Shown: positions 30,601-42,870 of the stretch, in pieces
How positions within the stretch are numbered: the stretch's first letter is position 1
How the letters are laid out: the number at the start of each line of letters is the position of its first letter
Assembly: GCA_963969395.1 (NCBI GenBank)
Contig: OZ017804.1
Coordinates: 17,050,001-17,114,000, forward strand
From: Pseudoscleropodium purum
Taxonomy: Eukaryota; Streptophyta; Bryopsida; Hypnales; Brachytheciaceae
DNA length: 64,000 nucleotides
Reading direction: 5' to 3'
Position numbers and translations under genes: made by a program
The notes under the pieces: model-generated
Seen by the model: only the letters and a program-made list of their open reading frames with translations
The model's database searches: none
Told to the model about the DNA's origin: nothing

Positions 30601-32966
30601 CTATGAATTATATTTTGCAACTATTGCTAAGAGCCATTGATCATTAAATTCTTCTTCTAGATTGAATTTGTAGAAATTCAGACTACCTCTCTAGTCCTTT
30701 AGGGGCTAAGTACCAAACATTCAAATTTTGAGCAATGGAAGAACGCATAGACACCTAAGCACACAAAAAATGTGATTTTTCATCCAATGTTTTTGTTAAA
30801 CCCCCAAATTCCCAAGGGTTCTTAGAAGAAGACAAGTCTAAAAGACCAAAACTGACAACTTTTGATGCATTGTCCAAATATTTTTAAATTTGAAAAAATT
30901 GTGACATTATAAAATTGTATTGAACAAGTTAGGTAATTTGTAGAAAAAATTTCAGCCCATTTGACAACGTGGATAGAAAGGTTATAATGTTTGAAGTGAG
31001 AAAAAAAATATTTTCCTTCATTCCTTGTGAAAAGGTAAACAAACTTCAAGCTCTTTTGGAATAAAATTTTTTCTCTACATAAGAAACTAAAATTTTTACC
31101 ATTTACAAGTATACGTTATTAGATTCACTCATAAAAACTTTAGAAGCAAATATAGAATCTGGCTTACTCTAAATCACCTTACCATGCAAAGAAGTTAAAT
31201 GAATCAACAATACACTAGTCAATTTTTAATGATTTCTTGTGCAATGAGGAAATTTTTTATTTGATATCCAAATAATGAAAATTTTGGAGGAAAAAATTTG
31301 GGATAGATCAAAAAAATTTCAAAGACTTTGACTTCAAATATTGCAAGATAATAGGACTTGAAATAGAAGAAATTGTTTTTTCTTGAAATCAACTTGACAA
31401 AGCTAACAAAGTTTAATTCCTCTTAGAACGTGATTTGCAAATTAAAATTTATTTATTTAAAAAAAACTTTACATCATATTTTATTAGTTATATATATATG
31501 CCAAATTTCAAAAGTTGACAAGCATTTATGCAAAAGATGCCCCAAAGATGTCCAAATTGTCTAAGTTGCTAAGAAAGTTCAAGGCATGATAACTTTTGAT
31601 TTCGGCTTCCAATTGGAAAAAAATTATAGTCCTACTAAAAAGATATACATTCACAACTTATATCAAAATTTCGTAAGCATCTAACCAAAATTGACTTATA
31701 CAAACTTGTTTGGATTTTCAATTGTCCATTAAATATACAATTGGCCTTCAGAGGTTAAGATTCTTATATCAGTTCTTTACCATTTGTAAAGTATTCATTT
31801 TGATGATAATTTTGCTTTGCAAATATTTTATACTTTATAGAAAACTAGTAGGTTTGGCATCAAAAAATAACTTTTTCAATTAAAAAATTAACCCTTCTCA
31901 AATGATTCACATTGAATTTTAGAACCAAAAAGTAAAATAAAACTCTTCAAAAATCACTATGATTAGAACTTAACATTTTTTAAACTTAAAAGAAAACAAG
32001 TTCTTGTAAAAATCACAAATATTTAATCTACAATCAATTTAAGAAAAAAATTTCAATTTTGAGTGAAAACAAGAAGCATTTGTACTATTTTGTATAATTT
32101 GTTGTGCAATCAACTCAAATGCAAGCATAGCTTTTAGGATATGGAGTCAATGTATTTGAAATGAATACAAGAATTACTTTATTTAGTCTAGAATGTATTT
32201 CATATTTTTTTAAATTAGTTTTTTTTTAAATCACATGTTATTTTTTTTTAATTATTTTTATTTTTAAAAAATTGGTTGTTTTGTTGGTTTTTAGTGTTGT
32301 GGAGTGTCCAAAGCAATGCATCTCATTTAGAAATTAAAAAAAGGTTCCTCCACTTGGATTACATCTATGTGTTGAGGGATTTCTAAAGGAAATTATTGCA
32401 TTGTCCTCTACGTAGGTGCAAACATTTGAAGGCTCTCTTGTTCTTGCATTTCTAAACACTCAAAAATATATTTCTTTAGTTTCATTACATGAATCTCAAC
32501 TCCATAAAGTTTTTAAAAATAGGATATTTTTGTTTTATTTTATTGAAATTTTTCACTATTTTCAAACAATGTAAACATAAAAGCATCTTTTCAAGTGAAA
32601 CTTTTTATTCAATTGATTGGAGCATAAATTTTGGAGATTATTTTTCTTATACCTGGAACTTTGTAAATAGGATTTTTATAAGGTTTTTTTTGCATATACA
32701 CATTTTTTGAATTTATAAATATTTTATTTCAAAAATATTGTAATCTTTTCAAACTATTGACCAAATGCAACAAAATAAGCAAGTGTTTTATTTCACCTTT
32801 TTGTACTTCAAATTTTATTGAAAAATATCAGTTTGTCATTTAGTTGATTGAGCCATGTGGATATGATCAAGGAATCATATTGTACAACTATTGTTTGAGA
32901 ATCATCATTAAATTATTGTTTTTAGTTGCATTTTAGGATGATTGTAAGAGACACTTATCCTATTTT
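27668..32966. other. AT-rich intergenic DNA
   Basis: I see no supported gene. Long A and T runs are frequent. Short frames such as 28088-28279 and 30163-30357 have no recognisable motif. Phrases like AAACCCCTAAAATCCCAAGG near 28697 and AACCCCCAAATTCCCAAGGG near 30799 suggest decayed repeat copies. Confidence 0.55.
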
Positions 32967-33148
32967 CACTATAAGAAACCCATGTTTTAGGTGACAAGTC
33001 TAATTTTTTTAAATGAATTTTAAGTGACGTTTAATGCAACAAATTCATGTTTTTATGTCAATAAAATGTCCAATATAACATCAATGTTGACATGAAAACA
33101 TGGGTTTGTTGCATTAGATGTCACCTAAAACATGGGTTTTTTATAGTG
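32967..33148. mobile_element. CACTA-type MITE, 182 bp
   Basis: The element opens with CACTATAAGAAACCCATG and closes with the inverse, ending TTTATAGTG; the inverted repeat extends about 30 bp (GTTTTAGGTGACA at one side, TGTCACCTAAAAC at the other). Most of the interior is also an imperfect palindrome. A 3-bp duplication, TTT, flanks both ends. Ends starting CACTA with 3-bp duplications define the CACTA (En/Spm) superfamily. It has no coding capacity. Confidence 0.85.
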
Positions 33149-34453
33149 TTTTTATCCCTTGGCCTCGAACTAGTTTTTTTTGCTCATAACTTTTGTGTCG
33201 CATATTAGTTACATATGAAATTTGAAAAAAAGATACACTTAGTAGTTTTAGACATTGATTTTTTTCTTAAATATTATTTTATTATTTTTAAACAATCTTT
33301 AACTGGATGTCTACTTCGGTCATTTTGGGAGTTTCTCGCACTATTTTTGGTCCAAAATGCAAATTTGAAGTTCAAAATTGGGATATCTAGACTTCTACTA
33401 AAGTTACACAAATTTATGAAGAGATTTAAAATAATAGTAAACCATCCGCGACCTTCTACATGTTCTAAAGGTACTTTATTTTTGTACAAGTGCATAAAAC
33501 ACAATTTTTTTCTCCAAAGATGTAAATTGTTGAGAAGGAGTACCTTCATGGCTTCATGTTAGGAAAAATTTCTTATTTTATTTGAATTCTTTTACTATTA
33601 AAAAAAATCAAACATTGAAATGTTCATTTCTTTGGTATTTTTCATTGTCCTTATTTTGTACATAACTTTTAAAAATAAATTTTTCTAGGTCCAAATTTTT
33701 AGAGGCATATTATTTTCAAATTTCAGTGCTTTACAAATTATCCATATTTTATTTCACTTAAAAAAATTATTCCCTAAATCATAATAATTATTAAAATAGA
33801 TTGTTTTGAGCCAAAAACAGTAGATGTTTCTTGCAACGACCCTTTATAATACATCTTCACAATTTGGGGATCTTTGACTTCCCAGGTTATCTTGAAAAAG
33901 TTCAAGGAATAAACTTTAGATGAAAATAGAATATAGATTGTTGCACTTACAAAAGGTGCACGTATAGAGTTCTCACTTAGAAAAGATGCCTCAGTGTGAT
34001 GTTGGAGATCTAGGTGATGTAAGTGATTTAAGCTGGACGTAATCTTTCCTACATGTGTACTTTCTTCGTGAGCCTGCCTTGTGGCTACTGTGATACGCCG
34101 TCGAAAAGGAACCTGCTCGTGGTTCACTCCACGTCATGCAATTTATGAGTTGCTGAGCACAAAAACCATCATCACTATGTGCAAGGCAAGTCTAATAATG
34201 ATCAAGATATACGTGCTCACAAACAAACAAACTGGGTTGCACAGAGTGGACCAACAGTTTGACCAAATGCTGCACTAGAGGCGAGTTAAATGACCATTTT
34301 GCAATTGAAGCAAGCTAAGCTATGTCAAGCAATACTGAACGAGATCTACAGTTGAATGCCACAAGAATCAGCTGGGCAGGAGCTTCCACGTGGGGATCGC
34401 GTCCCTTGGAGCGCGCGGATTGCAATTAGTTTACCAGAAGAAGACTGAGTTCG
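33149..34453. other. Intergenic DNA and upstream region of the lectin receptor kinase
   Basis: No gene is supported up to about 34000; the frame at 33215-33562 lacks recognisable motifs. From about 34080 base composition rises toward the composition of the gene, so this part is likely promoter and upstream control region. Confidence 0.45.
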
Positions 34454-34462
34454 CTATATATA
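34454..34462 (+). promoter_or_regulatory. TATA box of the lectin receptor kinase gene
   Basis: CTATATATA lies 104 bases before the ATG at 34566. A transcription start near 34485-34495 would give a 5' leader of about 75 bases. Confidence 0.6.
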
Positions 34463-34565
34463 ACACGATTCTATGTAACAGCTCGTGTCTTCATCTTGTT
34501 TGCCAAGTTTCGTCAATCTGCATATGAAGATGGTGTTCCTTTGAGCAGACTGCAGTCGGTTTAAG

Positions 34566-36755
34566 ATGAAGTGTGTTCACAGTGAAACGATTGTATGTAG
34601 TCTCGTCCTCTTCCTTGCCGAGTTGTGTGTCGCAGTTGTTGGCAGTGAAGGCATCGGCATCAAGTTCCCGTCCTTCTCGGTGGACGACCACCTCATGGTC
34701 TTTAGAGACGCGGAATACAACCCCGCCCATCAATCGCACATCCTCAACCCTGTTGCCAGGAAGCAGACGACCGGTAGTTGCGGGGAGTTGAGGCATGAGC
34801 AAGAAGTGCGCATTCAGGAGGTGGCCACTGGGCGAGTGACTTCTTTCAATACGTCGTTCTCCTTTACTTTCACCACTTACGGGAAGCCTTGGGATGTCAG
34901 TAAGAATCCCACGGCGGGGTCCGGATTTGGCTTCGCATTAGCCAGCAGCAGAAGCCAGCCTTGGATGCTCAACAGTGATTATAAAATCAATGCTTTTGAC
35001 AGTTGCATCGGTTATCGAAATGAAGTCGGGATATCCACATATAGAGGTTTTGGCATGCTGATTCACACGGAGTATGCTCCCTATCGCCATGTCTTCAGCA
35101 ACAATTACATCGAGATCATGAAAAACTACAACTACGAGATTGGGAACCCCGCGTATTCGCACAATCTCTGTGGCCACAATCGCACCCACTGCTCGTACTT
35201 CTCCAATGGGAAAGTTTTCACGGCTTGGCTGGACTTCAGCAGCTCCTCCAAGACCCTGGAAGTGCGCCTGGCAAATGGGTCCGAGCCGAAGGTGACGAGG
35301 CCTCTGCAACCTCTGCTGCGCATCCCGAATTATAACATGGCCAAGGAGATCGGAGATGACGTGCACATCTCGTTTTTCGGAGCTTCTGCTGTCAACCATT
35401 TCGAAGAACACGAGGTCTTGTCCTGGAGTTTCTTCAGTACTGGGATTCCAGAGTCGACCGTCCCTTCCTTCCTCAGTCTCCTCCAATTTTCCAAGGCGAG
35501 AACAAATGTGGGGATCATGATAGGGGTCTTCGGAACGGCGGTGATGCTGGTGATGTTCTGGACAATCTCTTTGCTTGCCAGGTCAATCCGAGGCCACTAC
35601 AGATCCAGATCCATACGTGATCCTGCGGCCGGACCGCATGTGTTCTCGTATGCTGAGCTTCGGAAGGCTACTTCGAATTTCGACCCAAGCCATCTCTTAG
35701 GAAGTGGTGGATCAGGATCGGTTCATCGAGGCTTTTTGGATGGGACCACTTGGATTGCGGTGAAACAGATCAACTTCTCGGAATCAGAGCAGGCCAAGGC
35801 CGTCTTCAATGCGGAAGTGTCGAGTCTCGGCCAAATTCGGCATCGGAATGTGGTGCAATTGCTGGGCTGGTGTCAAGAGAAAGGTCGGCTGTTGTTGGTT
35901 TACGACCACCTGCCCAACGGCAGCCTCGATGCATGGCTTCACAAGAAGAGCGGATGTTTTCAACGTCACCTGTTGTCGCTGGAAGTACGGCATTGCATTC
36001 TGGAAGGGGTGGGGGCAGCTTTGGAATACTTGCACGAGGATTGTCTGAAATGCATTTTGCATCGTGACATCAAGTCCAGCAATGTGCTTCTAGATGCGGA
36101 TTTCAAAGCTCGGCTAGGAGACTTTGGACTTGCTCGCTTAATGGATCATCACAAGCCAGACAAAACCACTTTGGCAGCAGGGACTCTTGGCTACATGGCT
36201 CCTGAGATACCCTACACTAGCAAAGCCTCCAAGGAATCAGATGTCTTCAGTTTTGGCATCTTGGTGTTGGAAGTGGTGTGTGGAAGACGTCCTTTTGATA
36301 TTCAAGCAATGGGGACCGATGATCTAGTGTTGTTGTCCAGTGTTTGGCAAGCTCATGAGGCTCAAGCATTGATGACCGTGGTAGATCCAAGGCTATTTGA
36401 GACTATTGGTTCTCTTCCTTCTTCTTCAGAGTCTTGTGGTGTGAATCAAAGCCATATAGCCGCATCAATAGTTGTAGATGTGGACATTGAAGTTCAAAAG
36501 TTAGTGGTTGTAAATCTCCTTCGCTTGGGGCTCTTATGTTGCCTTCCCAATCCAAAGGCTCGACCACCCATGGCACAAGTGAATGGAATCTTACAAGAGA
36601 TAGGACACATTATGAGGAACATATCCACTGTTAGTTCTATATCAATGCCGTCTTTACCAACCATAAAGCCTCCAGGACTCTACCATTCATTAGAATTCTC
36701 ACAAGTGACTCTCTTGAGTAATTCATCAACACCTTCTTTAGATCCCTTAACCTAG
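34566..36755 (+). CDS. L-type lectin receptor-like kinase, 729 aa, intronless
   Basis: This is a plasma-membrane receptor kinase with an extracellular legume-lectin-type domain. A signal peptide (about residues 1-27) is followed by the lectin-like domain (about 31-290; FNTSFSFTFTTYG, GSGFGFALASS, DDVHISFFGAS, HEVLSWSFFST) and a membrane segment at 315-337 (VGIMIGVFGTAVMLVMFWTI). The kinase domain spans about 375-690, with LGSGGSGSVHRG near 378, ATP-binding Lys400 in IAVK, HRD at 499-501, DFG at 519-521 and APE at 545-547. All catalytic residues are present, so the kinase should be active. The lectin part lacks the usual metal-binding VEFDTF (here ISTYRG) and the sugar-binding Asp of the GDG/ADG loop (here GSG), so Ca-dependent sugar binding is doubtful. 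A Ser-rich insert lies near 614-635. The start is the first ATG after the TATA box and gives a good signal peptide. Confidence 0.95.
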   Translation: MKCVHSETIVCSLVLFLAELCVAVVGSEGIGIKFPSFSVDDHLMVFRDAEYNPAHQSHILNPVARKQTTGSCGELRHEQEVRIQEVATGRVTSFNTSFSFTFTTYGKPWDVSKNPTAGSGFGFALASSRSQPWMLNSDYKINAFDSCIGYRNEVGISTYRGFGMLIHTEYAPYRHVFSNNYIEIMKNYNYEIGNPAYSHNLCGHNRTHCSYFSNGKVFTAWLDFSSSSKTLEVRLANGSEPKVTRPLQPLLRIPNYNMAKEIGDDVHISFFGASAVNHFEEHEVLSWSFFSTGIPESTVPSFLSLLQFSKARTNVGIMIGVFGTAVMLVMFWTISLLARSIRGHYRSRSIRDPAAGPHVFSYAELRKATSNFDPSHLLGSGGSGSVHRGFLDGTTWIAVKQINFSESEQAKAVFNAEVSSLGQIRHRNVVQLLGWCQEKGRLLLVYDHLPNGSLDAWLHKKSGCFQRHLLSLEVRHCILEGVGAALEYLHEDCLKCILHRDIKSSNVLLDADFKARLGDFGLARLMDHHKPDKTTLAAGTLGYMAPEIPYTSKASKESDVFSFGILVLEVVCGRRPFDIQAMGTDDLVLLSSVWQAHEAQALMTVVDPRLFETIGSLPSSSESCGVNQSHIAASIVVDVDIEVQKLVVVNLLRLGLLCCLPNPKARPPMAQVNGILQEIGHIMRNISTVSSISMPSLPTIKPPGLYHSLEFSQVTLLSNSSTPSLDPLT

Positions 36756-37380
36756 CTCAAATTATAATTACTAGTTGTACAACTATTGCAAAAGTCTACA
36801 ACAACACTCCCATTGCATATTTTTATTTACAAGAGACAAGGGAAACGTGTGCATGACAAATTAGAGAAATAGCTGTTGAGTTCTAGATTTTCATTGTGAA
36901 CATTGGATTGAATAATTGAATGATATTTCTGCTTGATGAAAATGTGCCCGATTTTGTGGCATGAGTCGTGACACTCTTATGATAATTTGGTGACACTTCG
37001 TAGGACACACTTTGGGACTCTTTTTTCTGGCATTTCTTTTCAACACTGATTCACCACACTTTCCGACAGTTATTTCTGACCCTGGTTTTCAAAAATGTGG
37101 ACCGACGTCATGCCAAGCTCATGCCAATGTCACCTCACGGTTTCTACAGCACCAGAACTTTAAGGTCGTGGCAACTGATGGAGATCAAATTGCACTCCAC
37201 GATTCGCTTCTACGTTTGCTAAACGGTAAGTTACGGGACCTCTCCCATTGAGGATAATCGTCACAGGCCTACTCATTTCTTGTGGATAGTAGCAGTCATG
37301 GCAGGCGTAGGAAAAAACGACCATCGCGAGAGAGGCAGCAGTCTCCAAAGCCGGGTCCATCAAACGACATTAACAGCGCA
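36756..37380. other. 3' region of the lectin receptor kinase
   Basis: The 3' UTR of the kinase gene presumably lies in the first few hundred bases. No further gene is supported. Confidence 0.5.
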
Positions 37381-37382
37381 AA

Positions 37383-37971
37383 CTAGCTGGATGCTCGTGA
37401 ATTGATAGTAATGTCGTGGATTCCAAACACGGTGGCAGCACTTACTGCATCTGCATGGTGAGGGAGCGCGGCTGACGTACAGCGGAAGAGCTGGCCAAGA
37501 TTGCCATGCCGGGGAAGCCCATCAACATCATCTATCTCGGAAGACGATCCGGATGGTGAGCTGCCAAATTCAAAGTCTTTGAGCGAAGTGGTCACAATAG
37601 GAGCAGACGGGCAAGGCGAGCGTCGCTTCGGGCTGGAACCGATTGAAAATTTCTTGGTCGAGGACGCGGAGAACGGCTCCTTCGTAGACTTGCTCGAATT
37701 GGATGCAATACCACTCCACACCACACCACACCTTACGATGCGCTTTGACTTGGGTTCCCCTGCATTCATCGTTGACGATACACTCACTTCGTTTGAAAGA
37801 GCTCATGGTGATCGATTGAAGATGTGGGAATACGGACATGAGCTCAACACCAATTTCAACCAAACCATGGCGAGTAGGGCAATCGAAACTGTGCAGTTTC
37901 ATGGGTTCGAGGGGCGAGGTGTTAACTTGATGTCGGAGACTGATCTGGATCCTCTCTCAGCCTCAACATAG
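37383..37971. other. Coding-like stretch of uncertain strand
   Basis: Both strands stay open here. The plus frame (37501-37971, 156 aa) contains SISEDDPDGELPNSKSLSE and an acidic middle. A minus frame (37787-37383, 134 aa) is Ser-rich with SLKDFEFGSSPSGSSSEIDD, a style seen in small plant regulatory proteins with a DFEF-type motif. The base composition is higher in GC than the surroundings. I cannot decide which strand codes, and I do not recognise a family. It could also be a gene remnant. Confidence 0.3.
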
Positions 37972-40025
37972 CCCAGCATCCCCACATCACGAGCATCAGC
38001 TTCGACCAGCCTCATATCATAGACGTCTGCCCTGATATATACACCAGGTAAGAAGTTCCACCATCTTGTAGACTTACAAGCCTTAAACCTACGTAAAGAG
38101 TCGGTTTGCCACACTACAGAACTTTAGGGATTCGTCAATGACAAGGAATCGGAATCCTGCCGGGAGAGAATCAGGTTGAAGGAAACTTCCGTGAATCCAT
38201 TCCTGCTAGTGACGACGCCATCATTATGAAGGTTAGTCTCCCACACCACCTCCAAATTCACAATGCTCCCCCTTTCTCCTCAGCAAGGAAAATGCGTTCA
38301 GGATTTGTCACCTCAAGCGAACAGAGGCTTGTGCGAACAGAATATGCACGCTAGATTCTGCGTGTTTGTTCCCGAATTAATATTACTGACTCAGACGATG
38401 AAAGCTGCCTCCGGATATTGGAAAACTGTGTTTAGACTGCAACCTCACCGTCCACTTCATCCGCACAGAACGATGCGAGTGATAAGTATGCATCGAAGTT
38501 CAGAAACTTGGGCAAAATGCGAGCGGTAGCTGCCGCCATTCCATTCGAGCCCGAGAACGCAAATCGCAAAATTAATCCCTAATGGTACGTTCACAACAAG
38601 GGTGAAGAGAAAACTGGGGAGTACAAATCCTAACCCAGTCGGGTTAAGCAAATGATTCTCGCAGTACCAAAACGGTCGATTTTCACGGTGACCAGTCCTG
38701 GGATTAATGCAGTTGCGTGTTTTGACATGTCACTATAATTGTATTTCAAAGGACCAAATTCGGGTAGCATTGAAAGGTTCTAAAGCTCACTTTTCTCCGG
38801 TAACTCCTGCATGACTAGGATCTGTAAATCATTACAGTATCATTAAGCCAGACAAGATACTTCCCGTCGTAATTGGATAGAGGCAAAATATTCTACAATT
38901 GTAAAACCCTTAACCTTAACCAAGCAGTGACTAAAGTAGGCAAAACCCATACCCATCTGTTTAAGAGGGTAGGGTGCTACATGGACCCTGGAGAATTGGA
39001 AGAAATGTTGTCAACATTAGCCTTTTTGCACCAAGTGCGTGGACAGTGGAAAAATTAGAAAAAATAATACATTAAACTCTTTATTTTCATGCAAAGTCAA
39101 GACTCATAGGTCCCTATAATCAGCTGTAAATCAACTCTGTGGTCGAGTCTTTCTTGACCTGAGCCTGACTGCTGTAAACGGTGAAGTATTCAAAATTGGA
39201 CCTTATGCCACCCAGCACAAAACTCTGAAGACAAGCACCCATGTTCCGTTGCCAAAAAGCAGAGTATTTGAGAATTTGAATAGTGTGAGACCATCTCCCA
39301 ATAATTGGGTGAATGTGATTCAATTAGTGTGAACACTCGGATGAAATTTAGATGGCAATCATTCTATTTAGATGACACTTTTGAAGTGAGGAGATTTCCT
39401 ATCAATTCACTGCGCCCTCCAAAATGTTCCCAGTTGTATGACAAGTAGAGAGAGCTGTCATAGAGCTACAGCACAAGTCCAAGAGCATCAAATGCAAATA
39501 AGACGGAAACAAACGTTCACGGGTAATCCTTGATGTAGCAACTTTGTTCAACAGGTCATGCCAAGCAAGCTCAAAGAAAGAGATAGTTTACTACTTTTTC
39601 AAGGTCTACAATTTCCAGTACATAATCATCAGTCCTTTAACCTGCATTACCTTGCATACCGCCCAACACCTCGTCCCCACCCTGCACCACAGCACATCAA
39701 TCGTCAACGAACTTTCGTCCATTGCACAGGAATCTCTTGTCAAGAGCAATATTAGATCGTTACGTGCCAAGTGCAATACTAGATCGTGTAGTAAATTGTG
39801 TCTTTACTAGCACACTTTTGAAATAATTCTCTCCAGCTCTTCAAGTTTGTTCACCTCCAATGGACCATGAATTCCTGGTTTCAAAATGATTGATCATACT
39901 GTGAAAAAAAAAAATTCAGCTAGTGCCATATGCTATTTCACTAAAATCAGTAATGTTACATGGTTTGGTCGACAATTAAATAAAGTTGGAGAATAACAAA
40001 AGTAGGAAAAAAAGATGCAATAGCA
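37972..40025. other. Intergenic DNA
   Basis: No frame with recognisable motifs and no RNA gene is seen. The 3' UTR of the minus-strand gene that ends at 40026 probably occupies the right edge. Confidence 0.45.
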
Positions 40026-41879
40026 TTATCCTACACTCTGCTTGAACCTAGCAACGTTGTTAAATGCAGATAAAATATTGAGTAGGATAACATTACTTTG
40101 AAGTCTCTGCTCTTGTTCAGTGGCGTGTGCCAACCGTCGCTGTCGAGTCAATTCATCCTTCTCACGTGCTTTTTCTTGCAACTCTTGTTGCTGTCTTTCC
40201 CGTGATGCTGCTATTTCTTCTCTCTGACATAATCATTATTCAGACTTCCAAGTCAAAATGGGCATGATAACAGGAAATCGCAGTAAAACCGAACATAGAA
40301 ACAGTGTGAAAGTACTCATTGAAAATCTCATTCACTTTGGGACCTCTCAAGGCACAGACCTCATCATTGATGATTCTGCATCGAAGAGGAGTAATTGAAT
40401 TTCCAGAACGAGAGTCCAAGTTGCGTTTCTGATTGTTGACCCCTAAAGGACCAATTAAGCCTCATAGGCTTTTAGCAGTGTTGAATAGGTCATAAGGAGA
40501 CTTTCGATTGTTCAATTTTGTTTATTATTGGATCAACACATGCTATGCTCTTCACTAATTCTGGTGATATAAAATTCTGATTATATTTCCACAAAAGGCT
40601 CAATCAAGCTGATCCTTATAAAACCATAATTGGTCCCTACGCGTTGATGCTATTCAGCTTCTACAACCCTACAAAGAGAAAGAAAGTAAACAGGTTGGGA
40701 GGTTACATTCACACTCCGAGGCTCCACACTGGCTTCGCTTCCTTTGATTTGAGCATTCAAAGAGACCAACCCTTTCTGCAAGATGGGCAGAACCCGAGCG
40801 CAGAATAATGCTATAATAGCAAATGTCATGAGAGCCTTGAGGAAGAAATATAACCCCTCGCCCGATTCGAACCAGTCCACCACGTCTCCGGGCAGCTGCG
40901 TGACCACTGCCGACAATTTATATTACATAATACTCTGCAGCATGAGAACGACCTCCTCAAGTAGATTTTATCTCACGGAAAAGAGCCTCATGCATATATT
41001 CATGCATTTTGGAAGGTAGTGAATCTCATAACCAGATTATTGACAGGCAAAACTTGAACCATTTGTTGGACTGTAAGGCCTCCAAACAGGCCAAGATATG
41101 ACTCAACACTTTCATAGCGCCGTGAACAGTAACCTTAAAGGACAGAGATGTCCAGAATACAAAGAAATGGCGCCCTATTGGTCCCAATTGGGTCCTTCAA
41201 GAGTAAAATGCTACAATTGCAAAAGATAATTCAACCCTAAAGCGACAATTGTGAACCCATACCCAGCTACATAAAGTGAAGAAGGTTTCAATGTGGACGA
41301 ACCGTTAAAGAGAGAGTGCAAGCCAGCAAAAGGTGTCTCGGCATAAGGAGCCACCACATGCCAATTGATTGTTACAAGGGCCAAAAGGACGCCCAAAACT
41401 CCGATTCCGAAGATGTAGAGGCAAGTCTTGCACCTAACCCACCTCCTGCCTTGCGCATCTGTTAGAAACAGGGGCACCAGCAGTAGAGGAGCTGCTCAAA
41501 CATTCACAGCAAGCACTGTCAATCACACAAAATCTTTCTGATACCAGTGCCATTGTTCACAGGAAAAAAGAAACAAGATAGAAGACAGTAAAATTGTTAG
41601 GGCCGTGATGCCGTGGTTTCCAAAATCCCACTTTGAATGATTGCATACGAAATTCATACATAGAGGTAAAAATTTGATCTCAAAAGAGTCTGGTTCTTGT
41701 ACCCAAAGCCCCCTCTCCACTGCACTACACGTCTCTCAAAACCACTCGTAAATATGTTAAAATGACGCAAGTAGTATCCTCTACCTTAATGTAGGAGTGT
41801 AATAAGAGACGAGGAGAAACTCACACATTGCAGTAAGAAACATCAGCAACAGAAACAAGATTGCCCTGATTCCATCCAT
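40026..41879 (-). CDS. Probable multi-exon membrane protein with C-terminal coiled coil
   Basis: Four exons can be pieced together on the minus strand. Exon 1 starts at 41879 (MDGIRAILFLLLMFLTAM, a signal-peptide-like start) and ends before GTGAGT near 41827. Exon 2, from about 41461, begins AQGRRWVRCKTC and holds a membrane segment (IFGIGVLGVLLALVTI); its 3' splice site is uncertain. Exon 3 (about 40904-40703) begins VVTQLPGDVVDWFESGEG and has another membrane segment (FFLKALMTFAIIALFCARVL), ending at AAT before GTAACC. The last exon (40223-40026) continues in phase with REEIAASRERQQQELQEKAR, a strongly charged helix, and ends ARFKQSVG before TAA. The product would be about 195 residues with a signal peptide or anchor, two membrane segments and a coiled coil. 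I do not recognise the family. Exons 3-4 are the best supported; the join of exon 2 to exon 3 is the weakest point. Confidence 0.5.
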
Positions 41880-42589
41880 AGTGTCACCATCTTGATGAGG
41901 GGTACTCCCTTTGAATCCAACCATGGCAGAGTGATGTTTCCTTCAGCAGCAGTCATCCACACAGCATGAAGTGAGCAAGTATTATCAGAATTGAGAATAT
42001 TAGCGCTTAACGTCTGAGGACCAAGTTTGAAAATGACCAATTCGGTTGATCATACTTGTGACAAAACATAACTCAGATGAGGAGGTCCTGATTTATCACT
42101 TGAATCAGTGACGAACACAGCATGTGTAGGTCAAAAAATAAATCAAATTTACAAGAAAACAGTCTTATTATGTCCTACTCAAAAGTAGTAAAACCAACTC
42201 TCGAGGCCCAATTGGAGCTTCTTTCTTGTTCCAGAGCTCATTACCAGACTCACTTCAGCGTCTTTGAAGAAGCTTTCTTAAGCAACTGGACAATTGTTCT
42301 TAAAGAGGTGCAGAATTGAGCCCTAAAACCCTCATTGCCACAGATAGATGATTTCCAACAGATATTATGCGCAGATAGTTCTTTCATAAAAGCATCTGCC
42401 ACAATCACAGAGTATGCACACGCCACAAGCCAATATTATTGACAATGGCCACATCAAACTCCAGCTACAGAGCATAAATAAAAATCTGTCGAAGGGAGTG
42501 AAACAAGTGAATGGCAGTTATGGATCGAAAATTTCGAAAAAGAAACTACCAATTGCAGATTCGAGAACTTACTCTTGAATGTCTACCTC

Positions 42590-42870
42590 CCCACACAGAA
42601 ACACTAAATCTCCGACAAGACTTTCAGCGACAGGAAACAGGGTGTGGGGTTAAACCCTAAACCCTAAAAAACCCTCAAGAACTTCAATTTTCTGTTGTCA
42701 CCGCAACAATTCTACGATCTACGACCTTCGTTGCGAAAATTTCAAATTTGTTCTCGCCTCTTTCGATTGCCCGCAGTTGACAATCGAGAAGAATCCCATA
42801 TCGGAAGACTCGTTGCGCGGTCCTTTGGCACCAATTCTTGGAGCACGTGAAACAAGGACCCATTCCTGCG
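42590..42870 (-). promoter_or_regulatory. Probable 5' leader/promoter of the minus-strand membrane protein gene
   Basis: GC content rises and a telo-box-like tract, AAACCCTAAACCCTAAAAAA (42653-42672), occurs. Such tracts are frequent in plant promoters and 5' leaders. An intron in the 5' leader would be needed to join this to exon 1. Confidence 0.3.

Noticed and set aside
28690..30810. Repeat ends AAACCCCTAAAATCCCAAGG near 28697 and AACCCCCAAATTCCCAAGGG near 30799 as a new element
   Set aside because: They are in the same orientation, and no inverse partner or target duplication could be fixed by eye.
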